Origin: Methylococcaceae bacterium
GTDB taxonomy: Bacteria; Pseudomonadota; Gammaproteobacteria; Methylococcales; Methylomonadaceae
Reading direction: 5' to 3'
Assembly: GCA_006844585.1 (NCBI GenBank)
Contig: SPJM01000341.1
Coordinates: 1-64,000, forward strand
Length of the DNA stretch: 64,000 nucleotides
In this document: positions 29,950 through 40,305 of the stretch, one piece after another
How positions within the stretch are numbered: position 1 is the first letter of the stretch
Layout of the letters: the number at the start of each line of letters is the position of its first letter
Made by a program: the position numbers and the translations under genes
Notes under the pieces: generated by a model
Seen by the model: only the letters and a program-made list of their open reading frames with translations
What the model was told of the DNA's origin: nothing
The model's database searches: none

Positions 29950-30149
29950 GAAATTATATTTTTTTTTTCTATTAACAATCTCTCAGCAAGCATAAACCAA
30001 TCACCACCTTTCTTTGCAAAAAGTAAATTTGCTATAATTCCAAAGCTAAGTATCCATTTCTATTGGCTTATTCAGTATTGATTCCTACTTAACGTACTCT
30101 TTTAAATATAATTAACCGCACAATAACTATTACAAACATCTTTAAAACC

Positions 30150-30590
30150 ATGAATTTTTCAACAAAGATCATCTATTTCGTAATCTGCTTGGCTCTTTTA
30201 TTTACCCTTCAGATTAAAGTTGTCGTTCCTTTTTTATTTGACGTTGCATCTTCCGACCTTTTTCTCGAAGGAGAAGAAAATTTCATGGATGCTGAAGTAT
30301 CAAATAACAGTATGCTTGGCTTTGCTTTCGACCAATGCAACAACCATATTTCTGAACAACTGGATTCGGATTTTTCCATCATCTATGCAAGCAAGCCTAT
30401 CAACGCCTGGAGTCTCGGCGGGAATCAATATGTTATTAATGCTGAAGTGGATATCACGCCGCCTGATGGTCAAAGCGCTGTAAAAAGATATGTATGCCGA
30501 ATTGTATATACTCAAGGAACTGATATAAATGGCACCTTGGATTCAAGCAATTGGGATATTGAAGGGATTAACGGCATAGACGAATTATAG
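30150..30590 (+). CDS. Small membrane-anchored or secreted protein, unknown function
   Basis: 146 aa, N-terminal hydrophobic segment; divergent from pmoC; extended -10 TGCTATAAT at 30030-30038. Confidence 0.6.
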   Translation: MNFSTKIIYFVICLALLFTLQIKVVVPFLFDVASSDLFLEGEENFMDAEVSNNSMLGFAFDQCNNHISEQLDSDFSIIYASKPINAWSLGGNQYVINAEVDITPPDGQSAVKRYVCRIVYTQGTDINGTLDSSNWDIEGINGIDEL

Positions 30591-30615
30591 CCCGGACTTA
30601 CTTCGCCTAACTATT

Positions 30616-30640
30616 CAGCGCCTTTTTCACTAAGGCGCTG
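30616..30640. terminator. Hairpin between convergent genes, possible bidirectional terminator
   Basis: 9-bp perfect stem CAGCGCCTT/AAGGCGCTG between the 30590 (+) and 30662 (-) gene ends. Confidence 0.6.
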
Positions 30641-30661
30641 TTTAAATGAATTTAAACTTTA

Positions 30662-31636
30662 TTATATTTTTTTGTTTAGACTAAAATTCATCGCGCCATA
30701 CAAAGCTGCTTGTTGATTAGTACAAATCTTAATCGGAATTCTTTTTAATAAATCAGCATAACGACCTTTTGCAATAAAACCTTCCATAAACTGACCTTTT
30801 TTGATCAACTCAAGGTTTTTCGCCGCGATGCCCCCCGCCAATACTATCCCGCCATAGGCCAATACTTGTAAGGCTAAATTGCCGGCAATCGCGCCATAAC
30901 ATCTAAAAAAAATATTCATTGTTTCCGCACAACGCTGATCCAGTTCCGCAATAGCCATCTGACTGACCCTCGCCGCCACATCATTGTCAATCATACCATC
31001 GGCTATTTTCCGACTTTCATCCGCATATTTCACGCCTAAAAATTCGTAAATATCGGCGATCCCCATGCCCGACACAACGCGCTCATAACTCACGTGACCG
31101 TTATATTTCGACTGTAAAAAACGCAGCAAATCGATTTCTAAATCATTTGATGGCGCAAAATCAACATGCCCGCCTTCTGTTGAAATAACTTTAGGCGTAT
31201 TGGAAAAATAAGTAACAAACGCTTCTCCCAATCCGGTGCCGGCAGCTAAAACCACGATATTTTCAAATTCCTCAGACCTTGCATCATTTAAAAAAACAAA
31301 ATCATCATCAGGCAAATTAAGAATACCGATTGCCGTCGCCTCTAAATCATTTAACAAGTTTACTTCTTTAACGCCTGTCAAACTTTGCAAGGATATGGAT
31401 TTTATATGCCAAGGAAGATTAGTTGTTTTACATTCGCCGTTTTCAATCGGCCCGGCTATTGCCAAATTTATAGCGGAAAGACCTTCCCGACAATGCTCGC
31501 TCCAGAATTGCTCAAACAAGCCCTCAAAGCTCGAATACTCATTACTTTGAAAAACTTGACCGGTTACTTGCTTTCCGCTTTCATCAAATAACCCGAACAG
31601 CGTTTTGGTTCCGCCTACATCAGCCGCAAGTATCAT
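30662..31636 (-). CDS. glk: Glucokinase
   Basis: MILAADVGGTKTLFGLFDE, AAGTGLGEAFVTYF, STEGGHVDFAP, GGIVLAGGIAAKN. Confidence 0.92.
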   Translation of the reverse strand: MILAADVGGTKTLFGLFDESGKQVTGQVFQSNEYSSFEGLFEQFWSEHCREGLSAINLAIAGPIENGECKTTNLPWHIKSISLQSLTGVKEVNLLNDLEATAIGILNLPDDDFVFLNDARSEEFENIVVLAAGTGLGEAFVTYFSNTPKVISTEGGHVDFAPSNDLEIDLLRFLQSKYNGHVSYERVVSGMGIADIYEFLGVKYADESRKIADGMIDNDVAARVSQMAIAELDQRCAETMNIFFRCYGAIAGNLALQVLAYGGIVLAGGIAAKNLELIKKGQFMEGFIAKGRYADLLKRIPIKICTNQQAALYGAMNFSLNKKI

Positions 31637-32112
31637 AGGCCGCTATCATAATGATTAAAAACCTGATACTTTTTATCTTTATCAAAACTAATCACATCAT
31701 AAGCGTCTTTTCTATCCCCCATTTCCATACCGGGAGTCCCAACCGGCATACCCGGAACTGAAATTCCCGATATTTTCGGTTTAGTTTCGATCAACTTCAA
31801 AATATCATTTGCCGGCACATGTCCTTCAACCACATAACCATCAATCAAGGCCGTATGGCACGATGCCATTTCTTTTTCAACGCCGTATTGAGATTTAATG
31901 CTTTGAACTTGTTCGGTAACAACATCTTTAACGTTAAATCCATTTTCTTTTAAATGATCCACCCATTTACTACAACAACCACAACTTGGGCTACGATAAA
32001 CAACAACATCAAGCTCTTTTTTATTCTCATTTGCCGCAGACGCTTGAGCAAAAAACAATGCGAATACGATTAAATATTTCATTTTCATACTAAACAACCT
32101 CTTTTCAGTCAC
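31633..32112 (-). CDS. DUF411 domain-containing (CopG-like) metal-associated protein
   Basis: Signal peptide; VVYRSPSCGCCSKWVDHLKENGF, ASCHTALIDGYVVEGHVPANDI, GISVPGMPVGTPGMEMG. Confidence 0.85.
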   Translation of the reverse strand: MTEKRLFSMKMKYLIVFALFFAQASAANENKKELDVVVYRSPSCGCCSKWVDHLKENGFNVKDVVTEQVQSIKSQYGVEKEMASCHTALIDGYVVEGHVPANDILKLIETKPKISGISVPGMPVGTPGMEMGDRKDAYDVISFDKDKKYQVFNHYDSGL

Positions 32113-32524
32113 CTTGTAAAGTCACTATTAATTTACGTTCGCCGCCATAATTACGATGCTCACAGAGATAAATCCCTTGCCACGTTCCCAACGCTAAGCG
32201 CCCGTCGGCAATAGGCAGCGTCAAATCATTACCAATCATTACCGACTTTATATGCGCGGGCATATCATCACTGCCTTCCATTGTGTGCAAAAAATAAGGC
32301 TCATCTTCCGGCGCTATTTTTGAAAAATAAGACTCTAAATCAACTCTAACATCCGCATCCGCATTTTCGTTTATCGCCAAGGATGCTGATGTATGCTGAA
32401 TAAATATATGAACTAACCCCACCCTGTATTGCTTAATTTCAGTTAACTCAGCTAACAACTCATGAGTGATTAGATGAAACCCTCTACGCTTAGCCGCTAA
32501 CTTAATTTTTTTTTGAATCCACAT
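32105..32524 (-). CDS. yjbQ: YjbQ/UPF0047 family protein
   Basis: LVHIFIQHTSASLAINENADADVRVDLESYF and GTWQGIYLCEHRNYGGERKLIVT. Confidence 0.9.
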   Translation of the reverse strand: MWIQKKIKLAAKRRGFHLITHELLAELTEIKQYRVGLVHIFIQHTSASLAINENADADVRVDLESYFSKIAPEDEPYFLHTMEGSDDMPAHIKSVMIGNDLTLPIADGRLALGTWQGIYLCEHRNYGGERKLIVTLQGD

Positions 32525-32538
32525 AAAAGCTAAACGAT

Positions 32539-33609
32539 CTAATTACCGCAATGATATTGCGGACTCAGTTCGTGTACCGCGTCAACCATTGCTTTCACAT
32601 GTTCAGGATCGACATCCGGCAATATACCGTGGCCTAGGTTAAACACATGGCCTGAACCGGAGCCGAATTTTGATAAAATTTCCGCGATTTTATTTCTAAT
32701 AGCTTCGGGGTTCGAATAAAGCATCACCGGGTCCATATTGCCTTGTAAGGCAACTTTATCCCCAATTTGTTCCCTCGCCAAACGCATATCAGTTTGCCAA
32801 TCCAGGCCTAAGGCGTCATACCCGCTGTCAGCCATTGTTTTCAGCCATTGACCCCCCCCCTTGCTAAACAATATGGTGGGGATAGCTTGTCCATCTCTAT
32901 TTGTATTTAATGACTGTCGAATTCGTTTGGCGTAATCAAGTGAAAATTCTTGATAATCTTCGGTTGATAATACCCCGCCCCAGGTATCAAACAACATAAC
33001 CGCCTGAGCGCCCGCTTCAATCTGAGCATTTAAATAATGACTGACTGATTGAGCAATCTTATCCAACAATAAATGCATTAGCACAGGCTGCTCATACATC
33101 AAACTTTTTACTTTCTGAAAACTTTTACTACTGCCGCCTTCAACCATATAAGTCGCTAAGGTCCATGGACTACCGGAAAACCCGATCAACGGTACTCGCC
33201 CTTGCAGATTTTTCCGAATCAAGCTAACGGCATCAACAACATATTTTAGCTCCTGAACCGGATCGGGTATCGGAAGTTTTTTAATATCTTCAGCAGAGCT
33301 GATCGGCCTTTCAAATTTCGGCCCTTCCCCTTCAATAAAATACAAACCTAATCCCATCGCATCAGGAATAGTTAAAATATCGGAAAACAAAATCGCCGCA
33401 TCAAACTTATATCTTTCCAGCGGCTGCAAAGTGACTTCACAAGCAAGCTCAGGATTGGTGCATAAATTTAAAAAACTGCCCGCTTTTTCTCTTATCGCCC
33501 TGTATTCAGGCAAATAGCGACCCGCTTGCCTCATCATCCAAATAGGCGTTCTGTCGACAGGCTGTTTGAAAATTGTCCTAATGAAAAGGTCGTTTTTTAA
33601 TGATGTCAT
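32539..33609 (-). CDS. hemE: Uroporphyrinogen decarboxylase
   Basis: [58 protein letters not shown]. Confidence 0.98.
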   Translation of the reverse strand: MTSLKNDLFIRTIFKQPVDRTPIWMMRQAGRYLPEYRAIREKAGSFLNLCTNPELACEVTLQPLERYKFDAAILFSDILTIPDAMGLGLYFIEGEGPKFERPISSAEDIKKLPIPDPVQELKYVVDAVSLIRKNLQGRVPLIGFSGSPWTLATYMVEGGSSKSFQKVKSLMYEQPVLMHLLLDKIAQSVSHYLNAQIEAGAQAVMLFDTWGGVLSTEDYQEFSLDYAKRIRQSLNTNRDGQAIPTILFSKGGGQWLKTMADSGYDALGLDWQTDMRLAREQIGDKVALQGNMDPVMLYSNPEAIRNKIAEILSKFGSGSGHVFNLGHGILPDVDPEHVKAMVDAVHELSPQYHCGN

Positions 33610-33630
33610 TATGTTAACTTATCACCGTAA

Positions 33631-35151
33631 TTATTCATTTGTTTGAAAAACTTTAAGCTTCCTAATCCATGCATTTTTTAAAGCTGTGGGCAGCTGCTTT
33701 TTCGCTTGTTTCGCAGCAGAAAGATTTTGATAGGCGCCGTACAAAACGATATATCTTTCTCCACTTCCCGCTAGTTGCCGAATTGATTTAAATTGCGGAC
33801 TTAAAGCCGAATATTTTTTATATAACTTTTCAACTGATTTAGATTTAGATAAAACCATTAACTGCATGGTGTAATGAGCTGGGTTTTGGCTGTTCACCCA
33901 AGCCTTATCATCGTCATCTACTTTTTCTTTTTCTTTTTCTTTTTCTTTTTCTTTTTCTTTTTCTTTTTCTTTTTCTTTTTCTTTTTCTTTTTCTTTTTCT
34001 TTTAATTCATCAGAAACAACTACAACTGTCGAGTCAAGAGGATTTTCTTGGGCAACAGATTTTTCTTCCGTTATAATCGTTTCTGTTACATTTTCCTGAT
34101 TGACGGCGTCCGGCATTTCTATATTTTGCTGAATCAATTCTAATTCAATATTTTCCGGCAGCGGTTTTTCCGGGCTTTCTTCCACTTGCTCTGGTTGCTG
34201 AGAATCTCCGTGAGCAAATTGTATATTATTTTCAGTCAACAATTGTTTCTCATCTATTGGATGGACAGTTTCATGCGAGGGGCTGACAATATCCAATTCA
34301 ATTTTTTGCTGTTCATTCTCGCCTCCTTCTAAAACAGACAAAGACCCCAGTTTACTTCCCGACGTTAAACCAGAATCAGTAAAATATAAATAAGCGACAA
34401 ACAAAACAACCACAATCAACAGAGCGCCCAATACTAATGACCACTGAATACCGCTATGCGGCTGATAGTTTCTTAAACTGGGCAATTCCTTCATGATTTT
34501 GCCGGGAATCCCATGCGTCTGTCGATATAAATTTTCCACCAGGCCATCAGTGATTGCATTGAACCGAATCGGCGCTCCCGGATGCGCTGAAATATTTTGC
34601 AAAAACGGCGTATATTGCTTTTTTGTCAAAGGCGGCATTTCGATTAAATGCGCATCGTCGACATAACGGTCAGAGCTGATTTTCAGATGAAGCTCATCAT
34701 GCGTTAAAGCAAAAATCAATCGCAATGCCGGATTAGTTTGCGCAAATTCGATTAAGGCGCTCATCAAACCCGGTGTTAAACCACCCGCATCATCAATAAT
34801 TAATATAATATTGGTATTCTTTTTTTGACATTCCTGCAAAATATCAACATGACTTTGCCCACGGACTTCCGGCAAGCTTCCTTGTAAACTTTTAAATAAG
34901 GAATCGACTATACTTTCAAAACTGGATAAAGAAGTCGCTGATATCATCGCCATCGGCCATGCGCTTGCCTTTTCTTCAATTAATACATTCAAAATAGTCG
35001 TCTTACCTATTCCTTCAGGGCCGCAAACTATCAGCGGCTGACTCAAATTACTAATCAAATGAATTAATAAATCCAGTTTTTGAGTACGCTCCAAAGTAAT
35101 CAGTTTTTGGAAATGATCTTTTTTAGCACTGGTATTCATTGAAATTAACAA
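33631..35151 (-). CDS. damX: DamX-like protein: AAA ATPase domain + TM + low-complexity linker + SPOR domain
   Basis: Walker A CGPEGIGKTT, central TM, (KE)n linker, C-terminal SPOR-like YTMQLMVLSKSKSVEKLYKKY...YIVLYGAYQNLSAAKQAKKQLP; downstream of aroKB as in other gammaproteobacteria. Confidence 0.8.
   Translation of the reverse strand: MLISMNTSAKKDHFQKLITLERTQKLDLLIHLISNLSQPLIVCGPEGIGKTTILNVLIEEKASAWPMAMISATSLSSFESIVDSLFKSLQGSLPEVRGQSHVDILQECQKKNTNIILIIDDAGGLTPGLMSALIEFAQTNPALRLIFALTHDELHLKISSDRYVDDAHLIEMPPLTKKQYTPFLQNISAHPGAPIRFNAITDGLVENLYRQTHGIPGKIMKELPSLRNYQPHSGIQWSLVLGALLIVVVLFVAYLYFTDSGLTSGSKLGSLSVLEGGENEQQKIELDIVSPSHETVHPIDEKQLLTENNIQFAHGDSQQPEQVEESPEKPLPENIELELIQQNIEMPDAVNQENVTETIITEEKSVAQENPLDSTVVVVSDELKEKEKEKEKEKEKEKEKEKEKEKEKEKVDDDDKAWVNSQNPAHYTMQLMVLSKSKSVEKLYKKYSALSPQFKSIRQLAGSGERYIVLYGAYQNLSAAKQAKKQLPTALKNAWIRKLKVFQTNE
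33921..34003 (-). repeat. Hexanucleotide microsatellite (CTTTTT)n on + / (AAAAAG)n on -, about 14 units, encoding (Lys-Glu)n
   Basis: Uninterrupted 6-bp periodicity; C at 33921, 33927 ... 33999. Confidence 0.98.
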
Positions 35152-35169
35152 GCTTTAGAAATGAAGGGT

Positions 35170-36282
35170 TTAAGCTACGCCTTTATATTGTTCAAGCGTC
35201 TCCACTAACAACTGACGATCAACACTCAGAGGTAATTTTGCTTTCCCGATAGCCTCTAATAAAATGACTCTGATATTGCCATCCAAATTCTTTTTATCCA
35301 CACTCATTAAATCAAGATACATTTCTGTTGTCATTTCTTCCGGAGGCTTAATCGGAAGACCTGTTTTTTCAAGCAAAGCAATCACTCTATCTACATCCTG
35401 CTCGGATAAGCAACCCAATCTTTGTGATAAATCTGCCGCAAATCCCATCCCGATTGCTACAGCTTCGCCATGCAGATATTTTCCATAACCAATTCCTGTT
35501 TCAATAGCGTGACCGAACGTATGGCCTAAATTCAAAATTGCCCGAACGCCCGACTCAAACTCATCTTCGGCAACAATCTCCGCTTTATTGATACAAGACC
35601 TTTCAATGGCGTAAGCCATTGCTTCTTTATCCCTGCCCACCAATTTTGAGATATGCTCTTCCAACCAGTTTAAAAAAGATAAATCGCGAATCAGCCCATA
35701 TTTGATAACTTCCGCCAAACCCGCCGCCAATTGCCTATCATCTAAGGTATCTAACACTTCAGTATCGGCTATCACACATTTAGGCTGGTAAAACGCGCCA
35801 ATCATATTTTTACCTTGAGGATGATTAACACCGGTTTTTCCGCCCACTGACGAATCCACTTGCGCCAATAAAGTCGTTGGAATTTGAATAAATGCAATGC
35901 CTCTTTGATAACAGGCAGCGGCAAACCCGCCTAAATCGCCTATTACGCCGCCGCCCAAAGCAATCAATGTTGCATTACGACTGAATCTTTTTCCCATCAA
36001 CTGATCAAAAACCCGGTTAACATAATCCAAAGTTTTATAAGCTTCGCCATCCGGTAAAATGACCGTCTCAACTTGATAATCGCCTAAATGATCCGCCACT
36101 TTTTGTAGATATAGCGGCGCAACCGTTTCATTACTGACAATCAAAACTTGCTTGGAAACAATATGCTTTGTCAATAAAGAGGATTCATTCAACAGCCCGG
36201 AGCCAATGTAAATAGGATAAGAGCGATCATTCAGCTCTACATTCAGGGTTTTCATTTCAAGCAACCTCAATTGACTTATCAA
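35170..36282 (-). CDS. aroB: 3-dehydroquinate synthase
   Basis: [61 protein letters not shown]. Confidence 0.98.
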   Translation of the reverse strand: MISQLRLLEMKTLNVELNDRSYPIYIGSGLLNESSLLTKHIVSKQVLIVSNETVAPLYLQKVADHLGDYQVETVILPDGEAYKTLDYVNRVFDQLMGKRFSRNATLIALGGGVIGDLGGFAAACYQRGIAFIQIPTTLLAQVDSSVGGKTGVNHPQGKNMIGAFYQPKCVIADTEVLDTLDDRQLAAGLAEVIKYGLIRDLSFLNWLEEHISKLVGRDKEAMAYAIERSCINKAEIVAEDEFESGVRAILNLGHTFGHAIETGIGYGKYLHGEAVAIGMGFAADLSQRLGCLSEQDVDRVIALLEKTGLPIKPPEEMTTEMYLDLMSVDKKNLDGNIRVILLEAIGKAKLPLSVDRQLLVETLEQYKGVA

Positions 36283-36796
36283 ATTGTTTAATAATAGTTT
36301 TAATGACTTTTTTTGTTGATGTTATACCGGTGTCAATTTGCATATCCGCACAAGATAGATACAAATCCCGCCGCTCTGCCAATAAAGACTCCAAACGTTG
36401 TCGCGGATTTTCAGTATTGAGTAAAGGCCGTTTATTATCTCGTTGCGTTCTTTGCAATATTTTATCGATTGAACAATGTAAATAGACAACGAAACCATTT
36501 TCTTTTAACGCTTTTCGATTACTTTCTCTCAACACCACACCGCCGCCTGTCGCTAAAACAATACCCTGCAATTGAGTTAACTCAGTTATTGCCAGTTGCT
36601 CCCTGTCCCTGAAACCATCTTCACCCTCATATTCAAAAATTGTCGGAATATTGACGCCGGTATTCGTTTCAATTTCTTTATCGCTATCATAAAAAGGCGC
36701 TGATAAGGCCTTAGCCAATTGTTTTCCTATCGTGGTTTTACCAACGCCCATCAAACCGATTAAATAAATATTTTTTGCTTGTTTCATCATTAGCAA
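36257..36796 (-). CDS. aroK: Shikimate kinase
   Basis: [47 protein letters not shown]. Confidence 0.97.
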   Translation of the reverse strand: MLMMKQAKNIYLIGLMGVGKTTIGKQLAKALSAPFYDSDKEIETNTGVNIPTIFEYEGEDGFRDREQLAITELTQLQGIVLATGGGVVLRESNRKALKENGFVVYLHCSIDKILQRTQRDNKRPLLNTENPRQRLESLLAERRDLYLSCADMQIDTGITSTKKVIKTIIKQFDKSIEVA

Positions 36797-36810
36797 ATTC
36801 TCAATAATAC

Positions 36811-36837
36811 AAAAAAAGGGGGGCTAAAGCGCCCCCC
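36811..36837 (-). terminator. Rho-independent terminator downstream of pilQ
   Basis: Stem GGGGGGC/GCCCCCC (36818-36837) followed on the minus strand by a T7 run. Confidence 0.88.
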
Positions 36838-36916
36838 TTTTATTAGGGTTTGATATTATCGCATTACCGAAGCAAATTCGTTCCAAATTTTTTCACTACC
36901 GGGAAGAATGAATACA

Positions 36917-39139
36917 TTAATTGCCTGCCAATGAATGTTTTATAATTTTCGGAGTTACAAAAATCAACATTTCAGTCTTATTATCACTGATTTCTTTCTT
37001 TCTAAACAAAAAGTCCAACCCGGGCAAATCTCCGAAAAAAGGCACTTTAAAATTGTTCTGCCCCGAAGTCTGTTCATAAATACCGCCTAACACAACCGTC
37101 TCACCATCTTTGACTTGCACATTAGTGCTGACTTCCCTTTTCTGTATACCGCCGGTCGCCTGATCCGGACTATCTTTTTTAATCAATAGCTCCATTATCA
37201 CTTCGCCATTCGGAGTAATTTGCGGAGTCACATTTAATTCCAACACAGCATCTTTTAGTTCGGTTTGCGTGCCGTCCTGACTAACCGTTGCAAAAGGAAT
37301 TTGCACCCCTTGCTTAATCAGCGCCGGCGCCCTATCAACAGTAATTACTCTTGGGTTGGACAAAACTTCACCGCCACCGTTATTTTCCAAAGCCGTCAAT
37401 TCTAAATTGAGTACGTAATCAGCGCCTCTAGCCAAAGTCATACCTAAAGCGCCGACCGGGTGCCCTTGAATCCCGGCGGCCGCAAGATCAACTAGAGTAT
37501 CATTAATTTCACCAAAATTGCCGCTCTCGTCCGCTTGCGCATTACTCACAGTATTGGTCCCTCCGCCGCCGAATGCAAATTGCTTCCCAGAACCTATATC
37601 CACATAGGGTTTAGCGACGCCGAATTTTACCCCTAAATTTCGGGCAAAATCAGTATTGGCGATAACGATACGCGCCTCAATCAATACTTGTCGAATTGGA
37701 ATATCCAACAAGCTGATCATTTTATTAATTTCCTCTAATTGTTTGACAGTATCGCGCACTATCAAAGTGTTAGTTCTTGAATCAACAATGGATGTTCCTC
37801 GGTATGAAAGCAAACCATCAGGCTCTCTATTATTGAGTAAGCCGCCTCCGGTTCCACGCCCCCCGTTTCCTCCACGAGCCCCCCCTTGTTGACCGGAAGA
37901 TGCAGTTTGTGCTTTCGTTCCGGTAATCAATTGTTGAATTTCTTCAGCTTTAGCATAACGGATTTGGATATATTCCGTTCTTAACGGCTCTAACTGCTTT
38001 TTAACCTGTTTGGACTGTAATTCTTTTTCTTCCATTTCGATGATTTCCGCAGCCGGCGCTATGTAAATCACATTACCGCTTTCTCGCTTTTCCAGACCTT
38101 TAGACTTCAAAACCAAAGCCAAAGCTTGATCCCAAGGCACATCATTCAAACGTAAAGTAACCGAACCACCCACAGAATCCGAAGCAATAATATTCAACTC
38201 GGTAAAATCAGATAAAATCTGCAATACTGAACGCACTTCAATATCCTGAAAATTCAACGATAATTTTGCCCCGGAAAAAGGAAACTTCTCTTTCTTCAGT
38301 TCTTCTTTTTCCTCAAACGTTAATGGCCTAAATTCAACTGTTAACAACCCTTCCGATTGAAACGAAGAATAATCATAATTACCGTCAATCGTTGATATGA
38401 CTACAGATGCGCCGGAACCGCGCTGTTTCACATCCACCAAACGCACAGGCGTTGCAAAATCAATAACGTCATATTGTTTCGCCAAAGACTGAGGAAGATG
38501 CGTATTCAGAAAATTTAGAATAACTTTATCGCCTTTCTCCTTAATATCCACCACTGTATTTGAACTGGAAAGCGATAATAATAACCGTCCCTCACCACTC
38601 GTTCCCCGCCTAAAGTCTACCGCTTTAATGGTTTGCTTAGGTATCAACTTCCCGACTTCTTTTTGTTCTACTTGCTTTTCAATTATTTTTTCAGTCTGTG
38701 CAACCGATTTAATTGCATTCACGACTAAATAAAAATCACCGCCATCTTTTTGTGTTTTATAGGTTACCGATTCATATAAATTAACAATGACGCGAGTTCG
38801 ATTTCCTGCTTCTATAACATAAACTGAATTAACAACACCCTGATTTACGGGAAAATGCTTTTTAGCCAGATGGCTTTTCACGTTAGCAAAATCCAAAGCT
38901 AAACGAGCAGGATTATCAGTCTGAAAAATTTTAGGTTCGCCGAGATCGCCCTTAACTTTCAAGCGTAATTGCATTTTTTTTCCTGACAAGGAGGAAAATT
39001 GCACATTTTCTATTGCTGTTTCAGCGGCATTCAATACATTGACGTTTAAAACAATCGAGAACAATGTTGCCAACCAAACCAACATAACTGGTCGGCTTCT
39101 TTTCCAATAACACCTAACTTGCATATTATTCATATTCAA
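36917..39139 (-). CDS. pilQ: Type IV pilus secretin PilQ
   Basis: AMIN-like N-terminus, LSLNFQDIEVRSVLQILSDFTELNIIASDSVGGSVTLRLNDVPWDQAL, C-terminal secretin VQVKDGETVVLGGIYEQ. Confidence 0.97.
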   Translation of the reverse strand: MNMNNMQVRCYWKRSRPVMLVWLATLFSIVLNVNVLNAAETAIENVQFSSLSGKKMQLRLKVKGDLGEPKIFQTDNPARLALDFANVKSHLAKKHFPVNQGVVNSVYVIEAGNRTRVIVNLYESVTYKTQKDGGDFYLVVNAIKSVAQTEKIIEKQVEQKEVGKLIPKQTIKAVDFRRGTSGEGRLLLSLSSSNTVVDIKEKGDKVILNFLNTHLPQSLAKQYDVIDFATPVRLVDVKQRGSGASVVISTIDGNYDYSSFQSEGLLTVEFRPLTFEEKEELKKEKFPFSGAKLSLNFQDIEVRSVLQILSDFTELNIIASDSVGGSVTLRLNDVPWDQALALVLKSKGLEKRESGNVIYIAPAAEIIEMEEKELQSKQVKKQLEPLRTEYIQIRYAKAEEIQQLITGTKAQTASSGQQGGARGGNGGRGTGGGLLNNREPDGLLSYRGTSIVDSRTNTLIVRDTVKQLEEINKMISLLDIPIRQVLIEARIVIANTDFARNLGVKFGVAKPYVDIGSGKQFAFGGGGTNTVSNAQADESGNFGEINDTLVDLAAAGIQGHPVGALGMTLARGADYVLNLELTALENNGGGEVLSNPRVITVDRAPALIKQGVQIPFATVSQDGTQTELKDAVLELNVTPQITPNGEVIMELLIKKDSPDQATGGIQKREVSTNVQVKDGETVVLGGIYEQTSGQNNFKVPFFGDLPGLDFLFRKKEISDNKTEMLIFVTPKIIKHSLAGN

Positions 39140-39142
39140 CCC

Positions 39143-39694
39143 TTATTCCTGCTCCGCCAACGCCAATGCTGCCTGTTGCTCAATCCAAAAACCCGGCTTG
39201 GTATCCGGCACAATTTCCATCAATTCGATTTTATCCGCCAATACACGTAAAATTTTGCCATGATTTTTTCCCATATAATGTCCGGCCTGAACGCGATGAA
39301 TGGTTCCATCGCTAGCTCTAACCAAAGCCCATAAACCCGACACCTTCATTCTTAATGTGCCTACCATTCTTAACGAATCCAACGTATAGTACTCCAATTC
39401 TTCTTTTCTCCGCGTCGGATCAGGACGAATCGCGCTACCGGCTGCTTGCTCATACTCTTCTTCTTCAACAGATTGTTCTTCAACCATAAAAGGATTGCGC
39501 AAGCCATCCGGATTAAAGATAAACGGTTCAACAACCTTAATTTCAGGCAAAGGCTCTATCGCGCCTTTAGGCCTGGCTTTTACCGATCGAATATAATCTT
39601 CTAAATCATCAAAATTATCATCGGCGCAGCCGGTCAACAAAGCTAGCCCAAAGAAAATCAACAGTAATTTTTTGATCAACTCAAAACTCATCAT
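39143..39694 (-). CDS. pilP: Type IV pilus assembly lipoprotein PilP
   Basis: Lipobox LLTGC, LRMVGTLRMKVSGLWALVRASDGTIHRVQAGHYMGKNHGKI. Confidence 0.95.
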   Translation of the reverse strand: MMSFELIKKLLLIFFGLALLTGCADDNFDDLEDYIRSVKARPKGAIEPLPEIKVVEPFIFNPDGLRNPFMVEEQSVEEEEYEQAAGSAIRPDPTRRKEELEYYTLDSLRMVGTLRMKVSGLWALVRASDGTIHRVQAGHYMGKNHGKILRVLADKIELMEIVPDTKPGFWIEQQAALALAEQE

Positions 39695-40305
39695 CTTCTT
39701 TTCTTCCTGCGTTTTTTCTTGGAAGGAGCAGGCTGTTCAACGCCTTCATTATAAGTTTTAACCGTCGCAGTCATGGTCATTAATTTCTTGTTTCCAGGCT
39801 TAATATTAATATTATGCACAGTCACAATTCTGGGTAACGACGCCAAACCACTGACAAAAAGTCCTAATTCCTCATATTTCCCAACAACATTAATACTAAT
39901 AGGCAATTCGGAATAGAATTCCCGCCTGGCCGCGCCTCCCGGTTTGAATAATTTAAACTCCAAACCGCTCGCCAAACCGGTTTGAGAAATATCCACCAAT
40001 AAACTGGCCAATTCTTCTTGAGTCGGCATTTGTTTTAGCATCTCCCCCAAGGAAGATTCAATTTGATTCAATTGCGCGCGATAAGCTTCCAGATTTACCG
40101 CTTTCTTTTGTTTTTTTTCAAAAAGCTTCTTTAAGCGCCCTTCTTCTTCCTCCAATTGCTCCAGCTGAGCCAGCTGATCAATGGTAATAAAATAATAGCT
40201 GGCGCCCGCGACAACCGCGCAGATAATAAATGCCGTTATCATTTTTATCGGCAACGGCCAACTTCCGGCGGCATTGATGTCCCAGTTTATTTCAGAGAGG
40301 TTCAT
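39691..40305 (-). CDS. pilO: Type IV pilus assembly protein PilO
   Basis: Position, TM, LEQLEEEEGRLKKLFEKKQKKAVNLEAYRAQL, LPTQEELASLLVDIS-like region. Confidence 0.94.
   Translation of the reverse strand: MNLSEINWDINAAGSWPLPIKMITAFIICAVVAGASYYFITIDQLAQLEQLEEEEGRLKKLFEKKQKKAVNLEAYRAQLNQIESSLGEMLKQMPTQEELASLLVDISQTGLASGLEFKLFKPGGAARREFYSELPISINVVGKYEELGLFVSGLASLPRIVTVHNINIKPGNKKLMTMTATVKTYNEGVEQPAPSKKKRRKKRR

Noticed and set aside
30010-30038. Classical -35/-10 promoter for the 30150 gene
   Set aside because: The TTGCAA candidate is only 13 bp from TATAAT; only an extended -10 is supportable.
33921-34003. Phase-variable on/off switch at the microsatellite
   Set aside because: Unit length 6 bp keeps the frame, so contraction or expansion changes linker length but does not switch the frame.
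33921-34003. CRISPR array
   Set aside because: Simple 6-bp microsatellite with no spacers; no repeat-spacer array or cas gene seen anywhere in the window.
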